Of a stretch of DNA of 64,000 nucleotides, positions 33,812 through 41,822 are shown piece by piece. Below the pieces are notes generated by a model that was not told the DNA's origin, ran no database searches, and saw only the letters and a program-made list of their open reading frames with translations. The DNA is from an uncultured Bacteroidales bacterium. Its GTDB lineage: Bacteria > Bacteroidota > Bacteroidia > Bacteroidales > P3. The translations under genes and the position numbers were made by a program. The stretch covers positions 40,051 through 104,050 of the forward strand of contig CAMVGR010000007.1 of NCBI GenBank assembly GCA_947167075.1, in the 5' to 3' direction. Each line of letters begins with the position of its first letter. Positions within the stretch are counted from its first letter, which is position 1.

Positions 33812-34546
33812 TTAATTAGACTTGTTTTGCTTTTCCACGTATTCGCACTCTGAGCGGTGGCGGAGGTAGGATTGCCAATCGGCGCCGGTTTCGTGAGAGA
33901 AACTGCCGCAGCCGTCTGCTTTTGCCTGTTTACGGTTAAGGAATCGGCGTTGCATTTGTTCGGGGGAGCGATACTGGTAGTGATCGACTGGAATAAGCTG
34001 TTTCGCTACTATACCCCATGGATGAGGATAGCGCCATCGGGAAAGCCACAGGAGCAACGGGGAGTGTCGCATGAAGCGGCGTTCGGTACGGTGGGTAGGG
34101 AGGCAGTAGTGCAGGTTGGGCTGGTCGGTGGAGAAGTTGCTGGTGAGGGAGCCTTCGGCAATGTCTTCGTGTGTGATTACGTAGTCGGTGCTCTTTTTTT
34201 TGACAGTGCGACACCACCAAGGAATGGATTGTAGAAAGGAGCGTACATCTCCAGGATAGAATTCGTCGGCATCAAGTCGCACACACCACCAGTCGCCGAG
34301 GTGCATCTGGTGCCGGAAGGCATGGAACGCTTTGGCACGAAGTCCGATATGGAAAGGGCCGGAATACCGCATGAAGAGAACGACGCGAGGGTCTTTGTCG
34401 GCTATCTGTTGAAGGAGTTCCCAAGTGCCGTCTGTGCTACCATTGTCGATGACAATGATTCGGTCGCTCCATCGAAGTGCGTCTTGTATGGAGTGGAGAA
34501 TGACATCGGCCTCGTCTTTCACAACGAGAAGGCTGAAGATTTTCAT
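33812..34546 (-). CDS. Family 2 glycosyltransferase
   Basis: A GT-A fold transferase of 244 residues. It begins MKIFSLLVVKDEADVI. The nucleotide-sugar region has IIVIDNGSTDGTWELL and the acceptor/metal region has WWCVRLDADEFYPGD with the DAD metal motif. The start at 34546 is set by an ATGA overlap with the stop of the upstream gene; longer in-frame extensions would run into that gene. It is the last gene of the minus-strand envelope operon and ends before a bidirectional terminator. The C-terminal part is rich in His, Arg and Trp. The sugar donor and acceptor are unknown, as for many such small GT2 enzymes. Confidence 0.87.
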   Translation of the reverse strand: MKIFSLLVVKDEADVILHSIQDALRWSDRIIVIDNGSTDGTWELLQQIADKDPRVVLFMRYSGPFHIGLRAKAFHAFRHQMHLGDWWCVRLDADEFYPGDVRSFLQSIPWWCRTVKKKSTDYVITHEDIAEGSLTSNFSTDQPNLHYCLPTHRTERRFMRHSPLLLWLSRWRYPHPWGIVAKQLIPVDHYQYRSPEQMQRRFLNRKQAKADGCGSFSHETGADWQSYLRHRSECEYVEKQNKSN

Positions 34547-35244
34547 ATACGATCGCGATGTTGAGTTATCTTGGTCCAGTAGTAGCGCAGTGGATGAGTG
34601 TGTTTGAGTAGTTTCCATGGTCTCGAGGAGTGTGGACGGTGGAGTACAGGGTTGTCAAGCATTAGTAGATTGGTGAACCCGAGCGCGGTGGAAAGGTGGG
34701 AAAGGGTGACATCATACCATTGCTTTGTAGGATCTAGTTGTTGGAAATCGTAAGTCTGCAGAAAATGGTTGGAAAGCAGTGTGCAACAAAAACTAAGGCG
34801 TTTGCGTGTAGCGACAATGTTGCCGTGCATGTGTTGGGCATAGAGGTAGGGAAAGTTTATTTTGCCTTGATTATCCACAGTTACTGCGGCTATCATCCCA
34901 ATACCTGGATGATATTGTTGAGCCATTCGTGAGATGGTGTCGGGCCGAACAGTGACATCGCTTTCGACGATGATAAGATGTGCATTGTCGCGAAGTGCAC
35001 GCTGTTGGGCATGTTGAAGGGTCAGACGATAGTTTGGGGAGGGATGATTGGTGTGGTCTGCCCAGTTGTGGAGATGGAATCCCATTTGGGTTGCCATGCT
35101 GGATAGTTGAGCAGTGTTTTCTGCAGTGCTGAAGTCGTTGTATACGGTCAGGTCCGTTCCCTCGTTGGCCATGAGTGCGGCGATAGCATCGTGTGCTGTT
35201 TCCAACGAGTCTTTGACGGGCATGATAATGTGCAATGGATTCAT
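34543..35244 (-). CDS. Glycosyltransferase family 2-like protein
   Basis: A 233-residue GT-A-like protein. The N-terminus MNPLHIIMPVKDSLETAHDA, the loop TVYNDFSTAENT and LIIVESDVTVRPDTIS (in the position of the DxD region) place it in the GT2 superfamily. It ends in a His-rich basic tail. It lies 6 bases after the patatin gene and overlaps the next glycosyltransferase by 4 bases (ATGA). The two may act together on one glycan. The acidic motif ESDVT departs from the classic DxD, so the metal site is less certain than in its neighbour. Confidence 0.75.
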   Translation of the reverse strand: MNPLHIIMPVKDSLETAHDAIAALMANEGTDLTVYNDFSTAENTAQLSSMATQMGFHLHNWADHTNHPSPNYRLTLQHAQQRALRDNAHLIIVESDVTVRPDTISRMAQQYHPGIGMIAAVTVDNQGKINFPYLYAQHMHGNIVATRKRLSFCCTLLSNHFLQTYDFQQLDPTKQWYDVTLSHLSTALGFTNLLMLDNPVLHRPHSSRPWKLLKHTHPLRYYWTKITQHRDRI

Positions 35245-35250
35245 GACGGA

Positions 35251-37245
35251 TTAGAATATATGTCCGATGTTGATATATAAATAGGGGCCGTGGGTACGAT
35301 TGGAGTAGCCGATGTTGGCACTTAGGGGGCCGATGAATGAACGGTAGCTGTAGCCTAGTTGGATGCCATAGAGCATTTGGTCGGAATAGAAAGTGCTGAA
35401 GATATCGGTGTGATAGCCTGCTCCTAATTTGGCAAGTATGTAGTGGTTGGAGAGTAGATGATATTGGAATTGGAACTGTATGGATGAGAGGTATCGCTCG
35501 GCGATCTCGATGTGTCCAATGCCAGTAAAGGGATATTGCTGTTCGACATACTGCCCAAACGAATCACCACCAATGGCGTTGATAAATGCTAGGGGAATAT
35601 CGGAACCTGGAAGCAAGCGTACGGAAAACAGTGGCTGGAAGGTAAGATGTTCGCTGATAGGTATGCTCCCCCGCCAGTGGAAACGGATGTCGCTGAGTCC
35701 GGCTTTATTGCCAAAACCTATAAGATTCGTGGTGTGATAGGTGTAGGAGATATGGAGTCGATTGCCATTGGTGGGGTAGTACCATTCGTTTTCGGTATTA
35801 AGGTCTACGTTGGCAAAGTAAGAGAAATAGTGGTCGTTGTCGAGGGGTGGTATATTGCCTTCGGCAGTCAATAATTGTCCGTAATAGTTGAATCGATCCC
35901 AACGAATGCCCAATTGGAGGTCATTTTTTCGTAGTCTCATGTCAAAAGGAGTGAGGTTGATAGTGTGCTGCCGGTAGCGGACATTGTAGGTGCGGGTGCC
36001 TGCATCGTATATATCCAGGTCGTTGTTACGGTATGTATAACTCAGTGTGGGGTTGAACCCAGCGATGTTGGTGAGCAATGTTCCTTCCGCTCGTGCAAGC
36101 AGACGTCGTCCTAGTCGTAGTGTACCCTGCACTCCCATGGGTAGGCGAGTGGGTAGGGGAAGCTTGAGGTTTAGTTGTACAGCTCCCATCTCCTCGGTGT
36201 CGAAACGAAAACCCACACTGGCAACAGGAATACGAGTGGGAATGCGGGTGGATTGGTTGGCATTGAATGGAGCATGTGTTTTGGGAATGCTACTTTTGTG
36301 AACCGTACTGTCAATATGGTTGCTCTGACGAATATTAATCAACTCATCCCAGTGTTTTCTGGCTGCTTCTGCACCTCGACGTATTAGACTGTCGATAGCT
36401 GACGATGTGAAACTGGCAGCCCCATACCCTGAAACATCAACTTGTATAAATACGTCGCTAATGGCAATGTTCTCCTCGTATTTCTTCTTGCAGTTGATGT
36501 TTATTATCTGATTCATTACCGAGCCAGCATCGACTAGTTCCTCAGCAGATGCCAAAGGACTCTGCACGCTGATACCGATAATGATGTCGGCCCCCATCTG
36601 TTGAGCTATGTCGGCAGGATAATTGTTTTGTAAGCCACCGTCAATTAGGACGCTGTCGCCCCAGCGAACTGGAGTGAACACACCTGGAATTGCCATCGAA
36701 GCACGCATAGCTTTGATAAGACTACCTGAATGGAGGTCTACTTCTGTGTTGGTAACGATGTCGGTGGCTATACAGGCGAAAGGAATAGGTAGACTGTCGA
36801 AACTCATGCTGTCGAGATAGTAGGTGCATAGTTGGCGAAATAAATGCTCTAGATTACGGCCACGGATCAGACCCCCTCTTTCAGGACGATCGCTACTGAT
36901 ACCACGGATAAGGGCGTATGTGTTTTGTTCTTCCCTTTGTCGTAAGGTAAGTGTATTGGGGTCTGTGCGGTCTGTGAATAGGTCTATCCAATCTTGTGCT
37001 CTTACCAATGAGTCTAGTTCGTCCGTACTATATCCAATACTGTAGAGGGCTCCGATAAGACTTCCCATACTGGTGCCTGTTATGATATCGACAGGAAGTC
37101 CTGCTTCTTCAATCACTTTCAGCGCTCCTATGTGGGCCAATCCTTTTGCTCCACCACCACTGAGCACTATTGCTACGCGTGGCCTTTCCTGTGCCTGGAT
37201 GCTTAGAGAAATGAGTGTTAGTAGAATGATGAGTATTCGTTTCAT
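35251..37245 (-). CDS. Patatin-like phospholipase fused to a BamA-like outer-membrane barrel
   Basis: A 664-residue exported protein. The signal peptide is MKRILIILLTLISLSIQAQ. The patatin domain follows with the oxyanion-hole GGGAKG (about 30-35), the nucleophile elbow GTSMG (S59) and the DGG motif of VLIDGGLQNNYPADIA. The C-terminal half is a surface-antigen/Omp85-like beta-barrel region rich in alternating aromatic residues, ending with a terminal aromatic (GHIF). The start at 37245 is set by the ATGA overlap with the MATE gene. The architecture matches PlpD/RssA-type outer-membrane patatins, which would place the lipase in the periplasm or at the surface. It belongs to the operon with Omp28 and MATE. 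Confidence 0.92.
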   Translation of the reverse strand: MKRILIILLTLISLSIQAQERPRVAIVLSGGGAKGLAHIGALKVIEEAGLPVDIITGTSMGSLIGALYSIGYSTDELDSLVRAQDWIDLFTDRTDPNTLTLRQREEQNTYALIRGISSDRPERGGLIRGRNLEHLFRQLCTYYLDSMSFDSLPIPFACIATDIVTNTEVDLHSGSLIKAMRASMAIPGVFTPVRWGDSVLIDGGLQNNYPADIAQQMGADIIIGISVQSPLASAEELVDAGSVMNQIININCKKKYEENIAISDVFIQVDVSGYGAASFTSSAIDSLIRRGAEAARKHWDELINIRQSNHIDSTVHKSSIPKTHAPFNANQSTRIPTRIPVASVGFRFDTEEMGAVQLNLKLPLPTRLPMGVQGTLRLGRRLLARAEGTLLTNIAGFNPTLSYTYRNNDLDIYDAGTRTYNVRYRQHTINLTPFDMRLRKNDLQLGIRWDRFNYYGQLLTAEGNIPPLDNDHYFSYFANVDLNTENEWYYPTNGNRLHISYTYHTTNLIGFGNKAGLSDIRFHWRGSIPISEHLTFQPLFSVRLLPGSDIPLAFINAIGGDSFGQYVEQQYPFTGIGHIEIAERYLSSIQFQFQYHLLSNHYILAKLGAGYHTDIFSTFYSDQMLYGIQLGYSYRSFIGPLSANIGYSNRTHGPYLYINIGHIF

Positions 37246-38567
37246 GATGCTTGAGAGTATATATCTTTCTTGACACGTAATCCTTGAAACAGACCACGGG
37301 ATATGAGGTAGACAGTAAAGGCACTCCAAAGGATGTTATTCCATGTCTGAGGAGTTAATTCAGAACTAATTGCTTTCATTCCATAATATAATAGGAAGAA
37401 AGCTGCTGTGGCACCAAACATGGTGTTGCGCATGGTACGACTGGCAGTGGCACCTATGAAGATGCCGTCAAAAAGAAATGCAGCAAACCCGCTTATTGGT
37501 ATAACAATAACCCATCCTATGTAGTCTTTTGTTGCTTCAATTAGTGTGGTGTCATTGGTGAAGATATTAAGGAACTGATCATTGAAGAGTGCGTATAGTA
37601 TTGTGAAGACGACAGTAAGAATCAGCCCCCACATCAGCAGCAACCTTACCGACAATCGCAGGTTCTTTGGTTCATGTGCACCGATATACCTTCCCACAAG
37701 GCTCTCTCCAGCATAGGCAAAACCATCCATGATATAGCTGAATAGTGTGAAGAATTGAAGCAACAATGCATCGATGGCTAGTATTTCGTCGCCTATTCGT
37801 CCGCTGGCAGCAGTGATGAATGTAAATACTGCACTTAGGCACACTGTTCGGAGGAATATATCTCCATTCACTTTGAAGAATCGCTTCATGTCTTCCCATT
37901 TAAGTGATTCTTTTATATGTACTAGAGCTATATATGAACGAAGAGAGTGAAGCTTTTTTCGTAAAAAAACAATGCCTAACAACAGTCCGGAGTATTGTGC
38001 CAATACTGTTCCTAACGCAACACCGGCAATGTCCCATTTCAGCACAAGCACAAAAACCAAAGAACTGGCTATATTGACACAATTGAGGGCGATAGCTATC
38101 CACATGGGGGTCTTTGAGTCCTGCATTCCTATAAACCAACCTTTGATGGCATATAGGCTCAATGTGGCAGGTGCGGCCCAAATACGGATAAAGAAGTATT
38201 CTAGGGCCATCTTCATTACCGATTCACTTCCATCGAATATCAGAGGAACCAATAGTGAGATTGGCCATTGCATGGTTATCAGAAGTAGTGCTATTCCAAG
38301 AGCGATGACTGCTGCCCGAATGAGGATCCGTATCGATTCGTCCATACGTTGTGCTCCATAGGCTTGTGCTGTGAAGCCACTTGTTCCCATTCGGAGGAAA
38401 CCGAAATTCCAGTATATTAGGTTGAATATAGAAATGCCGATGGTGATGGCACCAATGTGTGACGCAGAAAGGTGTCCCACTATTGCCATATCCACCATGC
38501 CCAGCAATGGCACAGTGATATTGGTAATAATATTGGGGATGGCAAGTCCTAATATGCGTTTGTTCAC
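37242..38567 (-). CDS. MATE family efflux transporter
   Basis: A 441-residue multidrug/toxic-compound extrusion transporter with about 12 membrane helices in two related halves. Family blocks include LGMVDMAIVGHL, RMGTSGFTAQAYGA and YAGESLVGRYIGA. The start codon is GTG (38565-38567), as no ATG is available nearby, and it lies 10 bases after the Omp28 gene. The end overlaps the patatin gene by 4 bases. Substrate and coupling ion are not predictable by eye. Sodium is plausible given the Na+-pumping NQR in the same window. Length and topology are normal for the DinF/NorM superfamily. Confidence 0.92.
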   Translation of the reverse strand: MNKRILGLAIPNIITNITVPLLGMVDMAIVGHLSASHIGAITIGISIFNLIYWNFGFLRMGTSGFTAQAYGAQRMDESIRILIRAAVIALGIALLLITMQWPISLLVPLIFDGSESVMKMALEYFFIRIWAAPATLSLYAIKGWFIGMQDSKTPMWIAIALNCVNIASSLVFVLVLKWDIAGVALGTVLAQYSGLLLGIVFLRKKLHSLRSYIALVHIKESLKWEDMKRFFKVNGDIFLRTVCLSAVFTFITAASGRIGDEILAIDALLLQFFTLFSYIMDGFAYAGESLVGRYIGAHEPKNLRLSVRLLLMWGLILTVVFTILYALFNDQFLNIFTNDTTLIEATKDYIGWVIVIPISGFAAFLFDGIFIGATASRTMRNTMFGATAAFFLLYYGMKAISSELTPQTWNNILWSAFTVYLISRGLFQGLRVKKDIYSQAS

Positions 38568-38577
38568 GTCGCAGCAG

Positions 38578-39408
38578 TTACTCGATGCCGCATTGGGCTA
38601 CGTTCAAAACCTGTTTGCTGGCTTTGTCGCTTACGAATGCCACTATGTGGCAGTTCTCCAGTTTTATGTTTTCGTCTTTCACACTATATGTTCCAAAACT
38701 AGCGTGACGCTTTTCTCCTGCTGCACCTACCCCCTGCACATCGACACCCCAAAAGTCAGTCAATACATCCCGTAGCATGTGGTTGTGCACATATTCTGCA
38801 TCGGTGCCATTGGGTGTAGATTGTTTATAAGCTAGAGAATCCTCAATCAGTGCTAATGTAAGGGTCATGGGTTTAGTGTATGCTTGAGCCATCTGTATGT
38901 CGACACCAATGCTGATCTCGCCCACATTAGTCTCTTTTGCCGATACACCGATGCCTAGCACTGGTTGCTGTGCGATAGCCGTGGCAATATCAGTCACAAT
39001 GTTTCCCATCGAGCTAGTGTACTGTTTGCTTGTGTTACGGTTCAGATAAGCCGAAGGAAGCGAGTTGATGCCAAAGTATTTACACCAGGCTGTGCCTCCG
39101 TCGGTGCGCATGTCCGGTTCGCCGGCGAAGGGTTTCCCTTGACCCTCGTAATGGTTGATACTGACCACTACCAGTCGTTCGCCGAATGTCTCGTGTGCGG
39201 CATCGAGTGTCTCGTCGGCAAGCGGGCAATTGGTACATGTTGGCCCTGTGTATTTCTCCACATAAGCCCGTTGGATAGCCTCTACTCCGTCCCCATCGCT
39301 CCAAGTGGCGTTGATTCCGGAAAACACAGTGTACTCGCCTTCGGGTATTTTGTCGCAGGCAGCCATCATTAGTGCGGCACCTATTATCGGAAGAAGTATC
39401 TTTTTCAT
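38578..39408 (-). CDS. Omp28-related lipoprotein with thioredoxin-like fold
   Basis: A 276-residue predicted lipoprotein. The signal peptide ends in lipobox MMAAC (C18). The segment VEKYTGPTCTNCPLADETL carries a CxxC at C58-C61 in a thioredoxin-like context. INHYEGQGKPFAGEPDMR and YFGINSLPSAYLNR follow. This pattern is that of the Omp28/Omp28-related family known from Porphyromonas and relatives. The C-terminal half is a beta-rich domain. It precedes the MATE gene by 10 bases and follows the DUF6029 gene by 44 bases. The role is uncertain. Redox or adhesin functions have been proposed for the family, and the outer membrane is the likely location. Confidence 0.87.
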   Translation of the reverse strand: MKKILLPIIGAALMMAACDKIPEGEYTVFSGINATWSDGDGVEAIQRAYVEKYTGPTCTNCPLADETLDAAHETFGERLVVVSINHYEGQGKPFAGEPDMRTDGGTAWCKYFGINSLPSAYLNRNTSKQYTSSMGNIVTDIATAIAQQPVLGIGVSAKETNVGEISIGVDIQMAQAYTKPMTLTLALIEDSLAYKQSTPNGTDAEYVHNHMLRDVLTDFWGVDVQGVGAAGEKRHASFGTYSVKDENIKLENCHIVAFVSDKASKQVLNVAQCGIE

Positions 39409-39452
39409 GATTAGTCGTGTTATTTCTTTTATTGCAATAGAACGATATTAAA

Positions 39453-41120
39453 CTAGAAACTAGTGGTTAGGCTGAATGTGAGTCCGTTGCTGGCAGGCAC
39501 CTGTCGGCATACACCACCCACGCATAGCAGTCCTTCGCGCTGTTTGCCATAACCCACCTGCAGACGTGTGGCACCAGTCGAGTATCCTACTGCCACCGAT
39601 GGATAGTTGCCCACTCCGTCGTTGTAGGCATATTGGTCGCTGGCCGATATAAACCAGTGTGTACCGATTGTCCACTCCACAAATCCCATCAGCCAGTCGC
39701 CTGCCCGTCGGTCGGTGTGGCCCTCGGCTGGGTCGTAGTGGCTGTCGCTACCCATCCATTCTGCTTTTATATGAAGAGCGTTCTTCTTGTTGATTCGCCA
39801 GCTGAGGTCACCCACCACGATGTGGTTGTGATATAGGTCGGGGGCGTGTCCTTCCACCACAGGATTGAATACCTGATAGGCATAGGTGGCGGTCAGATGC
39901 AGTTTCTTGTTCAGCTTTTTGTCTATCTCCAGCGATGCTTCGGTATAGTATTTCTCACCCAAGGCCAGCCAGTCGGCAGTGTATCCCTCGGTGCCGGCTC
40001 CACCTACCTGTGTTGTGTCTAGACCGTATATCATCGACCCATTCACCTTTATGTCGGTGCCGTATTTTCCGCCTAGTGCAGTTCCTTTCTTGAAACGGTA
40101 CATCACTTCGCCCTGCAAGCCGTTTTCTCCAATTACCTGTGTGGCATAAGGATACATGGTGAGGGTGGCGTATGTGTGCTGCTTGTTGATAGCGGGAATG
40201 TAGTTGATGTATAGCATCTCGCCCGACTGGTTGCGGCTCGACTTGAAGCTCATATTGTCTACATGTTTGGCCTGCAGGCCTGCACTGAACCCTCTCTTCG
40301 AATAGGTAAGGTTGAGCATCAGAGCCTCGCCAGGCCGATAGATGTATCCGTTCATGACCGAGGGATCCTGTCCCTTGCGAGCATATTCGGTCTGTAGCGA
40401 CCAGTGGCCATAATTCATATCCATACGCACGGCTCCTGCTCCAACATTGAGCGGAAGATTGAGCCGGTATTCAGGATCTGCTGCCGAGGGTATGCTTTCG
40501 TCGTTCTCATACTTACTAACAAAGCCTGCTCCCAATACGACATGCAGTTTGCTATCAGACATTGGCCGTATCAGCGAGTTTAAGTCTATCTCGGCATCGG
40601 CTCCTCGCACCAGTCCGTCGCCCCATTGCCAGTAGTAGCGCTGTTTTCCTGCCAGTGCTTTCACGGTGACTCCCTCTATAGGTCTGAACATCAGGTTTAC
40701 ACCCAGCAATGCATTGTCAATACCTAGATACCGGTCTTCGTAAGCCCGCAGTATCATTCCGCTTCCAAACTGTTCGTAGAATGTACCGGCTGTCACTGCC
40801 AAACGCTGTGTCTTATAAGCAACAAAATAGTTGGCTATACCCTGTCCGGTGTACTGTGCATCGAATCCAAGCAAGGGATTCTGATAGGCCTCGAATCGTA
40901 GGCCTGCACTGAAATCGCCATTGGTATATAAAATGTCGGCACGTGCGTTCATCAGTAGACGTTCGGGCACCTCGCCAGCTCCGATGGTGGTGTCGGCATG
41001 ACTCATTTGACCTTCTAGTTGCACGTTGCCGGTCACATGGCCTCCTGCAATACCCTGAGCATGCAGATTCCCTACCATGGCCAATGCCAACACAGATAGT
41101 AGTAATCGTTTTATTATCAT
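39453..41120 (-). CDS. DUF6029 family outer-membrane beta-barrel protein
   Basis: A 555-residue exported protein. The signal peptide MIIKRLLLSVLALAMVGNLHAQ is followed by many amphipathic strands with alternating aromatic residues, and it ends in Phe (SLTTSF), typical of an outer-membrane barrel. Family features include NARADILYTNGDFSAGLRFE and FEQFGSGM-like text (TFYEQFGSGMILRAYED). It matches the DUF6029 family of Bacteroidota, whose function is unknown. It is the first gene of the envelope operon (DUF6029, Omp28-like, MATE, patatin, two glycosyltransferases). No TonB box or plug is visible, so it is not a TonB-dependent receptor. Confidence 0.85.
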   Translation of the reverse strand: MIIKRLLLSVLALAMVGNLHAQGIAGGHVTGNVQLEGQMSHADTTIGAGEVPERLLMNARADILYTNGDFSAGLRFEAYQNPLLGFDAQYTGQGIANYFVAYKTQRLAVTAGTFYEQFGSGMILRAYEDRYLGIDNALLGVNLMFRPIEGVTVKALAGKQRYYWQWGDGLVRGADAEIDLNSLIRPMSDSKLHVVLGAGFVSKYENDESIPSAADPEYRLNLPLNVGAGAVRMDMNYGHWSLQTEYARKGQDPSVMNGYIYRPGEALMLNLTYSKRGFSAGLQAKHVDNMSFKSSRNQSGEMLYINYIPAINKQHTYATLTMYPYATQVIGENGLQGEVMYRFKKGTALGGKYGTDIKVNGSMIYGLDTTQVGGAGTEGYTADWLALGEKYYTEASLEIDKKLNKKLHLTATYAYQVFNPVVEGHAPDLYHNHIVVGDLSWRINKKNALHIKAEWMGSDSHYDPAEGHTDRRAGDWLMGFVEWTIGTHWFISASDQYAYNDGVGNYPSVAVGYSTGATRLQVGYGKQREGLLCVGGVCRQVPASNGLTFSLTTSF

Positions 41121-41325
41121 ATCGAATATATGTTATTACTTAATATTAAAAAGATAACGCCCCATGTGTCTTTTTATTGCATGCCCCCGATAAAATATAT
41201 ACGTGTAGATTCACCTGCTATTGTCAGGCATCTTTGTGTTCATATACAGGGGATTATGACGTACAAATGTTTTGGCAGTAGCCATGCTACAGCAGTGGAA
41301 AGCAGGAGATTTGTAAAGCAAGAGG

Positions 41326-41363
41326 TGTCCCATCAGTCCACAGAAAAGGACTGATGGGACACA
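41326..41363. terminator. Perfect 15-bp hairpin with GTGTCCC stem
   Basis: GTGTCCCATCAGTCC pairs perfectly with GGACTGATGGGACAC over an 8-base loop. No strong T-run follows on either strand, so termination is uncertain. The stem shares GTGTCCC with hairpins at 16025, 18425 and 50370. The preceding 41121-41325 shows no gene. Confidence 0.6.
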
Positions 41364-41403
41364 CTCATTGATATAGGCACCCTAATGTATGAGTCAGTGC
41401 TCC

Positions 41404-41640
41404 TCACTGCACCAGTAGCCTGCGGGTGGCGGTGCCGGTGGGAGTGGACACCTTCAGCAGGTAGGCTCCGGCGGGCAGGGTGTGGATGTCGAGGTGCAGG
41501 GTGGTGGTCGGGGCGGGGATGGCCATCTGCAGCACTTCGCGGCCTGCCAGGTCGGTCAGCGTCAGCCGGCCTCCGTCGGGGGCATCCAGCGTGGATTCTC
41601 CGCCAAAAGTCCGTGCTGGCACACGGCAATCACGGTTCAT
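41404..41640 (-). pseudogene. Orphan T9SS C-terminal sorting domain (second copy)
   Basis: A 78-codon minus-strand frame. From about codon 12 it is a full T9SS type A sorting domain: FGGESTLDAPDGGRLTLTDL, AGREVLQM, then TLHLDIHTLPAGAYLLKVST and the terminal ATRRLLVQ. The only possible ATG lies in the adjoining family B array (41630-41693), so the N-terminal residues are array sequence, not a signal peptide. Without a signal peptide and passenger it cannot be a working T9SS cargo. It is read as the 3' remnant of a lost gene or a mobile domain cassette. It differs in sequence from the copy at 20306-20515, so the two are not a recent duplication. Confidence 0.72.
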
Positions 41641-41693
41641 CTACGGTGCATGTACGGTGCATGTACGGATGAAGTACGGTGCAGGCACGTCGT
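41630..41693 (+). repeat. Family B 11-bp array (copy 4)
   Basis: Units CACGGTTCATC, TACGGTGCATG, TACGGTGCATG, TACGGATGAAG, TACGGTGCAGG with an 11-bp period. It abuts the orphan T9SS domain and lies 130 bp beyond the secA stop. Confidence 0.9.
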
Positions 41694-41822
41694 AGGGGTT
41701 GATTTGCAGTATGTTATGAGTTGGATGTGGCTGTATGGCGTTGAGTATAAATAAATTGCAGGCAACGCCTTAGGTGTGCCTGCAATATGTTGTGATAGGT
41801 TGATGTGCGATGTGCAGAGGGG

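Noticed and set aside
11185..41693. DNA uptake sequences for natural transformation (dprA is present)
   Set aside because: Known uptake sequences are scattered singly at high density, whereas these units occur only as clustered arrays at a few sites in 64 kb.
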